Shown one piece after another: positions 56,804-64,000 of a stretch of DNA of 64,000 bases (its first letter is position 1; every line of letters begins with the position of its first letter). Position numbers and translations under genes: made by a program. The notes under the pieces were generated by a model, which was not told the DNA's origin, did not search any database, and saw only the letters and a list, made by a program, of their open reading frames with translations. Source of the DNA: Anaeromyxobacter sp. Fw109-5 (GTDB lineage Bacteria; Myxococcota; Myxococcia; Myxococcales; Anaeromyxobacteraceae); the NCBI RefSeq assembly GCF_000017505.1, contig NC_009675.1:248001-312000 (forward strand), given 5' to 3'.

Positions 56804-56953
56804 GTGCGTCTCGTCGCCTGGATCGCGGAGAGCTGCCGTCGACTCGCCGCCGCGCTGGTCGCGGTGACCGTCCCGCCCGCTCCCCATCCACTCCCCGCCG
56901 TCGTGACGCTGGTCCGCCGCGCTCCCTCCCCGCGCGGCGCCCCCCAGCGCTGA
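56804..56953 (+). CDS. Possible small protein (49 residues)
   Basis: A GTG-started ORF encoding VRLVAWIAESCRRLAAAL followed by a Pro/Val-rich segment and a basic tail. Third codon positions are mostly G or C as in real genes here, and a strong terminator starts 52 bases after the stop, which supports a transcription unit. No ribosome binding site and no known family; it could equally be an untranslated small RNA region. Confidence 0.28.
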   Translation: MRLVAWIAESCRRLAAALVAVTVPPAPHPLPAVVTLVRRAPSPRGAPQR

Positions 56954-57004
56954 CGGGCATCCGGGACCGGGCCGCACGCAGCCGTTCGCTCCCCTGCGAG
57001 AGGG

Positions 57005-57039
57005 GCGGTCGCTTTCCCGGGCGACCGCCTCTTTTCTTT
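57005..57039 (+). terminator. Rho-independent terminator
   Basis: GCGGTCGC (57005-57012), 8-base loop, GCGACCGC (57021-57028), then CTCTTTTCTTTC. The stem is perfect and extended by flanking GAG/CTC. No established gene precedes it directly, which points to an unannotated short transcript upstream. Confidence 0.7.
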
Positions 57040-57077
57040 CACTCCAGCAGGAGCCGGCGCCACGCGTCGGCGAGCCA

Positions 57078-57275
57078 GTGCTCGAACCTCTCGGGAGGCC
57101 AGCCCTCTACGCGGGGGCCGTCCGGCGCATCCTCGGGCGGCTCGCACCGCTCGTGCGTTCGATCCACGCCGCCGCCTCCGAGCACCCGGAGGTCGCCGAG
57201 CTGTGGCGGGAGATCTCGGCGCGCCGCGCGCGCAACATGCGCCTGCTCGCCGCCGACCTCGCCGAGGCTGGCTGA
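57078..57275 (+). pseudogene. Remnant of a TetR/AcrR-family regulator (C-terminal part only)
   Basis: The 65-residue frame reads AVRRILGRLAPLVRSIHAAA followed by EHPEVAELWREISARRARNM and LAADLAEAG. That pattern matches the ligand-binding helices of TetR-family repressors, in which a stretch like this lies close to the C-terminus. No helix-turn-helix domain is found in any frame upstream, where the terminator begins 40 bases away. I read it as a truncated gene, possibly still translated from GTG 57078. Confidence 0.5.
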
Positions 57276-57305
57276 CCGCGGCCCGCGCGCGCGGCTCCGG
57301 TCGAG

Positions 57306-57920
57306 CTACGTCTGCGAGCGCGCGGGCGGGAGCACGTCCACGAAGCGGACGTCCTCGAAGCCGAGCGAGAGCAGCAGCGCCCGGATGTGCCGCTCGGCCG
57401 ACGCGCGCGCGCGCGCCTGCAGCGCGGCGTCGGCGTCGACCTCGCGCTCGAAGGCGGCCTTCGCGAGCTCGAGCAGCCGCGCCGTGTCGGCCGAGTCGAG
57501 GTTGGAGCCGAGGACCTCGGTCTCGCCGGGGCGGAGCGCGACGGTGGTGCGGATGGGGGGCAGCACCACGTCCACGCGGCGCCCTTCCACCTGGACGCTG
57601 TTCGCGTTCAGCCGCTCGAGGTCCAAGGTCAGGTAGGCGTCCGCGAAGACGATGGCCTTCCCCTGCGGCGCGCTCACCGCGTGGCGCAGCCAGCCGGCGA
57701 CGTCGCCCCAGAACGAGCCGGCCGGCGTGGGCTCCGGCGCGAAGCTCACCTTCTTGTAGAGCCGCACCTCGAGGGTCTCGAGCCGCGCCACCTCGCGGAT
57801 CTGCGTCGCGACCGCCGGAGGAGCGGGCATCGGACGGTCGCTCGGCAGCACGCGGAACATCACGGCGAGGCCGGCGCCGAGCGAGAGTCCCAGGACGGCG
57901 AGGCCGAGGAGGCGGCGCAT
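57306..57920 (-). CDS. DUF4230 membrane-anchored protein
   Basis: A 204-residue protein with one N-terminal membrane helix (LLGLAVLGLSLGAGLAVMF) and a DUF4230 domain (about 40-195): LETLEVRLYKKVSF, GKAIVFADAYLTLDLERLN, VDVVLPPIRTTVAL, and the C-terminal AERHIRALLLSLGFEDVRFVDV. Function unknown. It begins 9 bases after the TfoX-domain gene, so hemW, the TfoX gene and this one probably form one operon. TAGCAT six bases before its ATG contains the stop codon of the upstream gene and is not counted as a promoter. Confidence 0.85.
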   Translation of the reverse strand: MRRLLGLAVLGLSLGAGLAVMFRVLPSDRPMPAPPAVATQIREVARLETLEVRLYKKVSFAPEPTPAGSFWGDVAGWLRHAVSAPQGKAIVFADAYLTLDLERLNANSVQVEGRRVDVVLPPIRTTVALRPGETEVLGSNLDSADTARLLELAKAAFEREVDADAALQARARASAERHIRALLLSLGFEDVRFVDVLPPARSQT

Positions 57921-57929
57921 GCGGCGATG

Positions 57930-58352
57930 CTACCGCGTCCGGCCGGGCCGCGCCCGGGGGGCGGCGCGCCGCCTGCGTGGCGCCGCCGTGGGCTTCGCAC
58001 GCACCCGCGCCGCCTTGGCGGCGGCCGCGCGCAGGGCGGCCTCCATCGCGAGGCGCGCCCACGGCAGCATCGCCTCCGGCTCCTCGTGCGCGTCGTCGGG
58101 CGGGCGGAAGTAGCTCGTCCGCTCCGTGGTGCCGTCGCGGCGCGCGTAGAACCACGGCCGGCAGCCCGCGTCGACGAAGCGCGCGCGGGTGACGGCGTCC
58201 GTCTTGAGGAACAGCTCGTCGTCGTCGAGCAGCCCGAACATCGCCCCGCCGGCGTAGAGCCCGTGCCCGCCGAACATCCGGCGGGCCTCCACGGGGCCGG
58301 CGAGCGCCAGCAGGTCGAGCACGTGCTCCACGAACGCCTCGGAGTTCGCCAT
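57930..58352 (-). CDS. TfoX/Sxy N-terminal domain protein
   Basis: A 140-residue protein with only the TfoX N-terminal domain (about 5-100): VEARRMFGGHGLYAGGAMFGLLDDDELFLKTD, then FVDAGCRPWFYA and TTERTSYFRPPDDAHEEPEAM. In gamma-proteobacteria TfoX regulates competence genes, but stand-alone N-terminal domains are widespread with unknown roles. The tail (from about 112) is a basic Arg/Ala/Pro extension. ATG 58352 has GAGGGAGAG upstream. The ComF-like gene elsewhere in the window is the only other competence-related family. Confidence 0.88.
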   Translation of the reverse strand: MANSEAFVEHVLDLLALAGPVEARRMFGGHGLYAGGAMFGLLDDDELFLKTDAVTRARFVDAGCRPWFYARRDGTTERTSYFRPPDDAHEEPEAMLPWARLAMEAALRAAAAKAARVRAKPTAAPRRRRAAPRARPGRTR

Positions 58353-58362
58353 GATCTCTCCC

Positions 58363-59502
58363 TCACTCGAGCAGCCGCTCCGCGATCGAGGTGTGGAGGT
58401 CCATGCCACGCGAGGTGAGGACGAGCGCGCCGCGCCGCCGGACGGCGAGGCGCCGCCGCACGAGCCGGTCCGCCTCGCGCGACTGGATCGGAGACAGCGT
58501 CGCGAGCGGCACGCCCTCGAGCGTGCGGAGCCCGAGCATCATGCGCTCGTTGCGCTCCGCCGCCGGCGCGATGCGGTCCTCCTCCGCCGTCGGCGACCGC
58601 CGGCCGAGCGCCGCGTCGAGGTAGGCGCGCGCGTCGCGCAGGTTCCCGTAGCGGTACGAGCCCGCCTCGCCGCGCGCGCAGCCGTAGGCGCCGGCGCCCA
58701 GCCCGAGGTAGCTCTCGGCGGTCCAGTAGAGGCGGTTGTGCGCGGACTCCAGGCCGGGGCGCGCGAAGTTCGAGATCTCGTAGCGGCGCAGCCCGGCGCG
58801 GCGGAGCGCGGCGCGGATGGCGGCGGCCTGCGCGGCGACCTCGTCGTCGGAGGGGAGGGGGAGCCGGCCCTCGCGGCGCATGCGCGCGAGGGGCACCTCC
58901 TCCGCCATGATCCCGGGGTCGAGCGTCAGCGCGTACGCCGAGACGTGGGCCGCGCCCGAGGCCGCCGCCCGGGCGGCGTCGGCCCGGGCGATCTCCACCG
59001 TGGAGCGCCGGGCCCCGTAGATGAGGTCGACGCTGACGTTCCCGAGCTCCTCGGCCGCCTCGCGGATCGCGCGCTCCGCCGCGTCCGGGCCGTGCCGGCG
59101 GCCGAGCTTCGCGAGGACGCCCGCGTCGAACGATTGCACGCCGACCGACACGCGGTTCACGCCCGCGGCGCGCCAGGCCCGCAGCCGCGCCCGGTCGGTG
59201 GACTCGGGGTTGGCCTCGATCGTCACCTCGGCCCCGGCGGGCAGCGCCAGCCGCGCGCGCAGCGCCGCGAGGAGCGCCGCGACCTCGTCCGGATCCCACA
59301 GCGACGGCGTGCCGCCGCCGAGGTAGACGCTCACCGGCGCGAGCCCGTCGAAGGCGCCGGCGCGCAGCTCCAGCTCCGCGAGCAGCGCGGCGAGATACCG
59401 GCGGCCCTCGGGCGGCCGCTCGGTCGTGACCGCGAAGTCGCAGTACGGGCAGCGGTGCGCGCAGTAGGGGAAGTGGACGTAGATGCCGAACCGGCGCGCC
59501 AT
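58363..59502 (-). CDS. hemW: Radical SAM haem chaperone HemW
   Basis: HemW inserts haem into respiratory proteins and was formerly annotated as an oxygen-independent coproporphyrinogen oxidase. The 379-residue protein has the radical-SAM cluster motif CAHRCPYCDF (C-x3-C-x2-C) followed by the fourth HemW Cys context, VYLGGGTPSL, the TIEANPES block, and GVNRVSVGVQSF. The C-terminal HemN-type domain has NRLYWTAESYLGLGAGAYG. The insertion of catalytic residues specific to HemN is absent, so HemW is preferred. It is first of a likely three-gene operon. Confidence 0.93.
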   Translation of the reverse strand: MARRFGIYVHFPYCAHRCPYCDFAVTTERPPEGRRYLAALLAELELRAGAFDGLAPVSVYLGGGTPSLWDPDEVAALLAALRARLALPAGAEVTIEANPESTDRARLRAWRAAGVNRVSVGVQSFDAGVLAKLGRRHGPDAAERAIREAAEELGNVSVDLIYGARRSTVEIARADAARAAASGAAHVSAYALTLDPGIMAEEVPLARMRREGRLPLPSDDEVAAQAAAIRAALRRAGLRRYEISNFARPGLESAHNRLYWTAESYLGLGAGAYGCARGEAGSYRYGNLRDARAYLDAALGRRSPTAEEDRIAPAAERNERMMLGLRTLEGVPLATLSPIQSREADRLVRRRLAVRRRGALVLTSRGMDLHTSIAERLLE

Positions 59503-59663
59503 CGGCCCTTCATAGCGCGACGCGGCGTCCGGATCTCGCGCGCTTGGGCCGGTCGCCGGGGCCGGCAGGGCGTGGGTGGCGGGCGTCGACCCGAGAGTCG
59601 ACAGCGAGGGGGAGACGTGGTTTCTTGACGCCCCGCAACCGGACCGTGTCGCGAGGACCCCGA

Positions 59664-61745
59664 ATGGCCGAGCTCGCCACCCCCCCGCCCAAGGACTTCA
59701 AGCCCTACATCGCCGACGAGACGACGGTCCCCGAGTTCACGCTCAAGGCGATCGTCGCCGGCGCGCTCGCGGGGATCCTCTTCGGCGCCGCCACCGTGTA
59801 CCTCGCGCTCAAGGCGGGCCTCACGGTGTCGGCCTCGATCCCCATCGCCGTCATCGCCATCTCGCTCGGGCGGAAGTTCCTCAAGACCTCCATCCTCGAG
59901 AACAACATCATCCAGACGGCGGGCTCGGCCGGCGAGTCGATCGCCGCCGGCGTGGTGTTCACGCTGCCCGGCTTCCTCTTCCTCTCCGTCGATCCCTCGA
60001 CGAAGGTCTCGGTCGGCGCGGGCTACTTCGACTACGTGACGCTGTTCGCCCTCTCGCTCGTGGGCGGCATCCTCGGCGTCCTCATGATGATCCCGCTGCG
60101 CCGCTCCCTCATCGTGAAGGAGCACGCGACGCTGCAGTACCCGGAGGGCACCGCCTGCGCGTCGGTGCTCATCGCCGGCGACAAGGGCGGCGAGTTCGCC
60201 AAGACCGCCTTCCAGGGCGTGGGGCTCGCGCTCGGCTACGCCGTGCTGCAGAAGGTCTTCCACGTCATCGCGGAGACGCCCGCCTGGGTCACCCGACAGA
60301 CGAACAAGTGGCTCCCGAACGCCACCGTGAACGGCGAGATCACCCCCGAGTACCTGGGCGTGGGCTACATCATCGGGCCGCGCATCGCGGGCGTGCTCGT
60401 CGCGGGCGGCGTGCTCGCCTGGCTCGCCCTCATCCCGCTCCTCTCGGTGCTCGTGCCGGCGGACGTCATCGCGGGCCAGCTCGTGAAGCTCGGGGACCTC
60501 AAGGACGTCGCCACCGCGGGCGGCGCCGGGGGCTGGGATCCCGCGACGCACGCCTTCTCGAACCTGCCCAACGCCGTGTACCGCGCCTACATCCGCCAGA
60601 TCGGCGCGGGCGCCGTCGCGGCCGGCGGCTTCATCACGCTCCTCAAGACGCTCCCCACCATCTGGACGTCGCTCCGAGACTCGATCGCCTCGCTCGGCGA
60701 CAAGGCCGCCCAGGCGGGCGTGCGCCGCACCGAGCGCGACCTGTCGTTCCTCACCGTCATCATCGGCAGCGTCGGCCTGGTCCTGCTCCTCGTCATGCTC
60801 CCGCAGGTGCCGGGCGAGTCCGTCCTCCAGAAGCTCCTGGTCGCGCTGCTCGTCATCGTCTTCGGCTTCATCTTCGTGACGGTCTCGTCGCGCATCGTCG
60901 GCATCATCGGCTCGTCCTCGAACCCGATCTCCGGCATGACCATCGCGACGCTCATGGCGACCGCCATGGTCTTCGTGGGCGTGGGCTGGACCGGCTCGGC
61001 GTACGAGCCCCTCGCGCTCGTGGTCGGCGGCATGGTCTGCATCGCCGCCGCGAACGCGGGGGCGACGAGCCAGGACCTCAAGACCGGCTACCTCGTGGGC
61101 GCGACGCCGCGCTACCAGCAGATCGCGCTCTTCGTGGGCGCCATCTTCTCGGCCTTCGTCATTGGGCTCACGGTGAAGGTGCTCGACACCCCCACGGCGG
61201 ACCTCGCCGCGCAGGGGGTCCAGCACATGATCGGCACGGAGAAGTTCCCGGCCCCCCAGGCGACGCTCATGGCGACGCTCATCAAGGGGCTGCTCTCCCT
61301 GAACCTCGACTGGCACTTCGTGCTGGCCGGCGCGTTCTTCGCCGTGACCATGGAGCTGTGCGGCGTGAAGTCGCTCTCGTTCGCCGTCGGCCTCTACCTG
61401 CCCCTCTCGACGACGCTGCCGATCTTCGTGGGCGGCGCCCTGAAGGGCGTCGTGGACTGGCTCGCGGCGCGGCGCGGCGAGCACGCGGAGGAGAGCGAGC
61501 TCGGCGGCGGCAGCCTGTTCGCCACCGGCCTCGTGGCGGGCGGCGCGCTCACCGGCGTCATCGTCGCGCTGCTCAACGTGAACGACGGGGTGAACCGCTT
61601 CATCGGGACCACCCTCAACATGGAGCCGCGCATCGCCGGCATCATCGGCCACGGCGGCTACCAGGTGCTCGGGGTGCTCTTCTTCGCCGGGCTCGCGTTC
61701 GCGCTCTACCGCGCCGCGCGGCGGTCGAAGCCTCCCGTGATCTAG
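59664..61745 (+). CDS. OPT-family oligopeptide transporter
   Basis: A 693-residue inner-membrane carrier with about 16 hydrophobic segments. Landmarks of the bacterial OPT group are LKAIVAGALAGILFGAATVYLALKAGLT at the N-terminus, NNIIQTAGSAGESIAAGVVFTLPG, EGTACASVLIAGD, and SSNPISGMTIATLM in the second half. OPT proteins take up peptides or metal chelates by proton symport; the substrate is unknown here. The ATG at 59664 was chosen because the OPT family N-terminus (FKPYIADETTVPEFT) starts shortly after it; GAGGA is nearby. Confidence 0.93.
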   Translation: MAELATPPPKDFKPYIADETTVPEFTLKAIVAGALAGILFGAATVYLALKAGLTVSASIPIAVIAISLGRKFLKTSILENNIIQTAGSAGESIAAGVVFTLPGFLFLSVDPSTKVSVGAGYFDYVTLFALSLVGGILGVLMMIPLRRSLIVKEHATLQYPEGTACASVLIAGDKGGEFAKTAFQGVGLALGYAVLQKVFHVIAETPAWVTRQTNKWLPNATVNGEITPEYLGVGYIIGPRIAGVLVAGGVLAWLALIPLLSVLVPADVIAGQLVKLGDLKDVATAGGAGGWDPATHAFSNLPNAVYRAYIRQIGAGAVAAGGFITLLKTLPTIWTSLRDSIASLGDKAAQAGVRRTERDLSFLTVIIGSVGLVLLLVMLPQVPGESVLQKLLVALLVIVFGFIFVTVSSRIVGIIGSSSNPISGMTIATLMATAMVFVGVGWTGSAYEPLALVVGGMVCIAAANAGATSQDLKTGYLVGATPRYQQIALFVGAIFSAFVIGLTVKVLDTPTADLAAQGVQHMIGTEKFPAPQATLMATLIKGLLSLNLDWHFVLAGAFFAVTMELCGVKSLSFAVGLYLPLSTTLPIFVGGALKGVVDWLAARRGEHAEESELGGGSLFATGLVAGGALTGVIVALLNVNDGVNRFIGTTLNMEPRIAGIIGHGGYQVLGVLFFAGLAFALYRAARRSKPPVI

Positions 61746-61773
61746 CCCGACGCGGCGACGCGGACGCACCGGG

Positions 61774-61797
61774 GGGCGCTCGCCGCGGCGGGCGCCC
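61774..61797. terminator. Hairpin between the convergent OPT and cupin genes
   Basis: GGGCGC (61774-61779) pairs with GCGCCC (61792-61797) around a GC-rich loop, 29 bases after the OPT stop and before the cupin stop. No T-run; probable structure only. Confidence 0.35.
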
Positions 61798-61812
61798 TTC
61801 GCGCTGGAGGTC

Positions 61813-62169
61813 TCAGCCGTCGCGATGCACGGTGTCGAGCGAGAACGCCGGGACGCACACGGCGAGGTACCTCGCCCCCGCGGGCGTGCTGTAGCGCACC
61901 CACTCGCCGCTGGGCGCGTGCACCGCCTGTCCCGCGCCCACCTCCAGCACGCCCTCGCGCGTCTCCACGCGCAGCGCCCCCTCCAGCACGACCGTGTACT
62001 CGTCGAACTCGGGGGTCTGGCCCGGCTCCGCCCAGCCCGGCGGGCTCGTCATGCGGGCGACGCTCACCCCCGCGCTCCCGGTGGCGACGCGGCCGAACAG
62101 CTCCTCGATGAGCTTGGGCGGGTTCCCCGCAGCGGGGACGACGAAGGGGGTGGTGACGAGCCGGGCCAT
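61813..62169 (-). CDS. Cupin-domain protein
   Basis: A 118-residue single-domain cupin. The first motif is around PGQTPEFDEYTVVLEGALRV (metal-ligand Glu/Asp region), with the second near GAGQAVHAPSGEWVRYSTPAG. The first motif lacks the usual HxH pair (PGQTPEFDEY), so metal binding may be altered. Function is not predictable. The ATG at 62169 is the start of the conserved frame; an in-frame upstream ATG at 62205 is possible. It converges on the OPT gene. Confidence 0.82.
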   Translation of the reverse strand: MARLVTTPFVVPAAGNPPKLIEELFGRVATGSAGVSVARMTSPPGWAEPGQTPEFDEYTVVLEGALRVETREGVLEVGAGQAVHAPSGEWVRYSTPAGARYLAVCVPAFSLDTVHRDG

Positions 62170-62326
62170 GCGGCGATCGCTAGCGGGAGCGGGCTGGGCC
62201 CGCAAGCGGCGCGGACGAGCGCACCCCGCCCGCGACCCGCGCGAGGAGGGGTCGCCCCGCGCGGCCGCTCGGCGCGGCCCCCCGGCGGCGTTCCTCGACG
62301 CTCGAGACGAGCGGAGGTCGAGGACC

Positions 62327-64000
62327 TCACGACTCCTTCAGCGAGTCGATCTGCGTCTGCAGCTGCCTGTTGCGCTGCTGGTACCGCGCGACCTCGCCGT
62401 TCAGGAAGTCGTTCTCGCCGCGCAGCTCCTCGAGCTCCTCGCCGAGCTTCGCGACCCGCGCCTTCAGGGTGGCGAGCTCCGCGGGATCGGCCTTCGGCGC
62501 GGGCGCGGGTGGCGGCTTCGCCGAGGCCTTCTCCAGCTCCTGGACGCGCTTCTTGAGCGTCAGCTCCGCCCGGGCGCGCGTCTCGAGGTGCTTCTCCAGC
62601 TCCACCATCGCGGCGCGCAGCCGGGCGACCTCGGCCTGGTGGCGCTTCTCCGCCTCCGAGGCGTCCGCCGCGAGGGCGCGCGCGCGCTGCTCGCCCTTCT
62701 CGTGCGTCTTGCGGCTCTCGTCGCTGCGCGCGCTCCGCTCGCGCTCGAGCTCCTCGAGCTTCCGCCGCGCGGCGCCGAGCTCCGACTCGAGCCGGCTCGT
62801 CGCGCCCTGCAGCTTGCCCGCCTCGACGGCGAGCCGCTCCTCCGCCCGGGCGCGCTCCGCCGCGGCCGCCTGGGCGGCGCGCGACGCGCTCTCCGCCGCC
62901 GCGCTGCGCTGCTGCACCATCTCCTTCAGCGTGGCGACCTCCTTGCGCAGCCGGGCCGCCTCCTCGGCCACCGGCTCGAGCTTCGCGAGCCGGCCGATCT
63001 CCGCCTCGAGCCGCTTCGCCCGCTCGCGGTCCCCCTCGGCGCCGCGACGGGCGGCCTCGATGGCCTTCGCGAGCTGATCGCGCTCCGACGCCGCCTGCGC
63101 CGCCCGCCGCTCGGCGTCCGCGCGCGCGGTCTCGATGCGCGAGAGCTCGCCCTTCGTCCCGGCCACCGACGCGCGCCCCTCCTCGAGCGCCGCGCCGAGG
63201 TCGCGGATCCGCTGCTCCGCCGCGGCCAGCTCGGCCGCCTTCGCCTCGAAGGCGTGCTCGGCGGCGACGGCCTTCTCGTCGTACGCCCGCGCCTCCGCCT
63301 GCGCCTGGCCGAGCGCCTCCTCGAGCCCGGCGTGCGCCTCGGCCTGCGCCGCCGCGTCCGCCTCGAGCGCGCCGATCCGGCCGGTCGCCTCGGCGAGCTC
63401 CGCCGCGACCGCCTGGGCGCGCCCGTGGGCCTCGTCGAGCCGCGTCCGGAGGGCCTCGATCTCCGCGTCTCCCTCGCGGCGCGCCTCGGCCGCCTGCTCG
63501 AGCTTCGCGGCGAGCTCGGCGACCACGCGCCGCAGCTCGGCCGCGAGGGAGTCCCGCTCGCCGGTCAGCGCCGCGAGCCGCGCCTCCGCCTCCGCCTGCT
63601 GCGCGCCCGCCTCGTCGCGCTCGGCGGTGCGGGCGGCCTCGAGCTCGGCCTGCGCGCGCGCGTGGGCCTCGTCCGCCTCGGCGCGCGACGCCTCGAGCCG
63701 CGCGCGCTCGTCGGCGCGCTCCGCCTCGAGGCCGGCGACGGCGCGCGCGTGCGCCTCGGCCCGCTCGGCGAGCTCCGCCTCGAGCCGCGCCCGCTCCGCG
63801 TCGGCCTCGCCGATCCGCGCCGACCAGTCCTGCGCCGCCGCCTCGTGATCCTGCATCGCCTGCGAGAGCACGTCAGAGATCGACTGGCGCGTCGCCTCGC
63901 TCTCCTCGAGCCTGCGGAGCGCGTCCGCGGCGCGCGCCTCGTGCTCGGTGGCCGCCGCCCGCGCGTCGACGAGCGCGTGCTCGAGCTCGTCCGCGCGCTC
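62327..64000 (-). CDS. Long coiled-coil protein, N-terminal part outside the window
   Basis: The frame is open to the last base, giving 557 residues of almost pure Ala/Glu/Arg/Lys-rich heptads, with LxxxLExx-type periodicity, and a short Pro/Ala linker (KPPPAPAPKADP) about 75 residues from the end. The tail ENDFLNGEVARYQQRNRQLQ resembles the C-termini of myxobacterial receiver-domain plus coiled-coil motility proteins (FrzS/AglZ-like). This is only a hint, as any receiver domain would be beyond the window edge. The ATG at 63871 is internal. Confidence 0.8.
   Translation of the reverse strand, partial: ERADELEHALVDARAAATEHEARAADALRRLEESEATRQSISDVLSQAMQDHEAAAQDWSARIGEADAERARLEAELAERAEAHARAVAGLEAERADERARLEASRAEADEAHARAQAELEAARTAERDEAGAQQAEAEARLAALTGERDSLAAELRRVVAELAAKLEQAAEARREGDAEIEALRTRLDEAHGRAQAVAAELAEATGRIGALEADAAAQAEAHAGLEEALGQAQAEARAYDEKAVAAEHAFEAKAAELAAAEQRIRDLGAALEEGRASVAGTKGELSRIETARADAERRAAQAASERDQLAKAIEAARRGAEGDRERAKRLEAEIGRLAKLEPVAEEAARLRKEVATLKEMVQQRSAAAESASRAAQAAAAERARAEERLAVEAGKLQGATSRLESELGAARRKLEELERERSARSDESRKTHEKGEQRARALAADASEAEKRHQAEVARLRAAMVELEKHLETRARAELTLKKRVQELEKASAKPPPAPAPKADPAELATLKARVAKLGEELEELRGENDFLNGEVARYQQRNRQLQTQIDSLKES

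Larger units (their letters stand above)
56652..57077. other. Intergenic stretch after the DUF3857 pair
   Basis: Contains one possible short ORF (56804-56953) and a good terminator (57005-57039). The first 150 bases hold no ORF on either strand that looks coding and no tRNA cloverleaf. Composition is GC-rich but more varied than in the genes. Confidence 0.5.

Noticed and set aside
57041-57240. Minus-strand frame over the TetR remnant ending PPERFEHWLADAWRRLLLE
   Set aside because: The ending looks protein-like, but upstream it is a mirror of the plus-strand TetR similarity and has no start codon or domain; the plus strand is better supported.
57927-57932. TAGCAT six bases before the DUF4230 start, which fits the leaderless -10 pattern
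   Set aside because: The TAG is the stop codon of the upstream TfoX gene, and the genes are 9 bases apart in one operon, so the match is probably accidental.

Overview
The window is very GC-rich DNA, packed with genes that use G or C at nearly every third codon position. A clade II (atypical) nitrous oxide reductase cluster driven by its own Rieske/cytochrome b complex, multiheme c-type cytochromes, a large pyruvate:ferredoxin oxidoreductase, a eukaryote-like Ser/Thr kinase and long coiled-coil and TPR proteins together point to a facultatively anaerobic, respiring myxobacterium. Anaeromyxobacter is the best match. This is inferred from gene content and composition, not from a search. No phage, IS element, CRISPR array, rRNA or tRNA was seen.

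Layout. 0-14 kb: mixed housekeeping and accessory genes (CoA-binding protein, lipoprotein, long-form HflX, STAS protein, HAD phosphatase, MFS carrier, exonuclease, a nucleotidyltransferase toxin-like pair, LysE exporter, DUF2059 protein), then proB-proA-rsfS, an eight-heme cytochrome and an EamA transporter. 14-18.8 kb: lipoprotein, large secreted protein, an orphan HepT-like gene, two small membrane-associated genes in visibly AT-richer DNA, and a Ser/Thr kinase. 19-27.3 kb: nifJ with its terminator, then an RND efflux pair preceded by an intrinsic-terminator hairpin only 22 bp from its start codon. 27.4-40.3 kb: a CrtI-like oxidoreductase divergent from a ten-gene respiratory operon (FAD/4Fe-4S oxidoreductase, Rieske protein, cytochrome b, pentaheme cytochrome c, nosZ, nosB, nosD, nosF, nosL, nosY). 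40.4-49.1 kb: ECF sigma/anti-sigma pair, MATE exporter, glycosyltransferase, rlmH, Cys-rich lipoprotein, Phd/VapC pair, gpmI-comF. 49.2-56.7 kb: two giant tandem DUF3857/transglutaminase-like proteins. 56.7-64 kb: a small terminator-bounded island, a TetR remnant, hemW-TfoX-DUF4230, an OPT transporter, a cupin, and a coiled-coil protein cut by the window end.

How the genes work together. The nos operon can be read as one electron route: menaquinol (possibly also NAD(P)H through the first gene) to the Rieske/cytochrome b complex, on to the pentaheme cytochrome and then NosZ, which reduces N2O. NosB, NosD, NosF, NosY and NosL mature and support the enzyme. nifJ would supply reduced ferredoxin from pyruvate. 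ProB and ProA make the proline precursor.

The most unusual features are a recurrent TANNNT box 6-11 bases before the start codon of operon-leading genes, which suggests widespread leaderless transcription; a tandem transglutaminase paralogue that has lost only its catalytic Cys; an orphan HepT with a ruined active-site motif; RsfS with a histone-H1-like tail; and a candidate attenuator in front of the RND pump.
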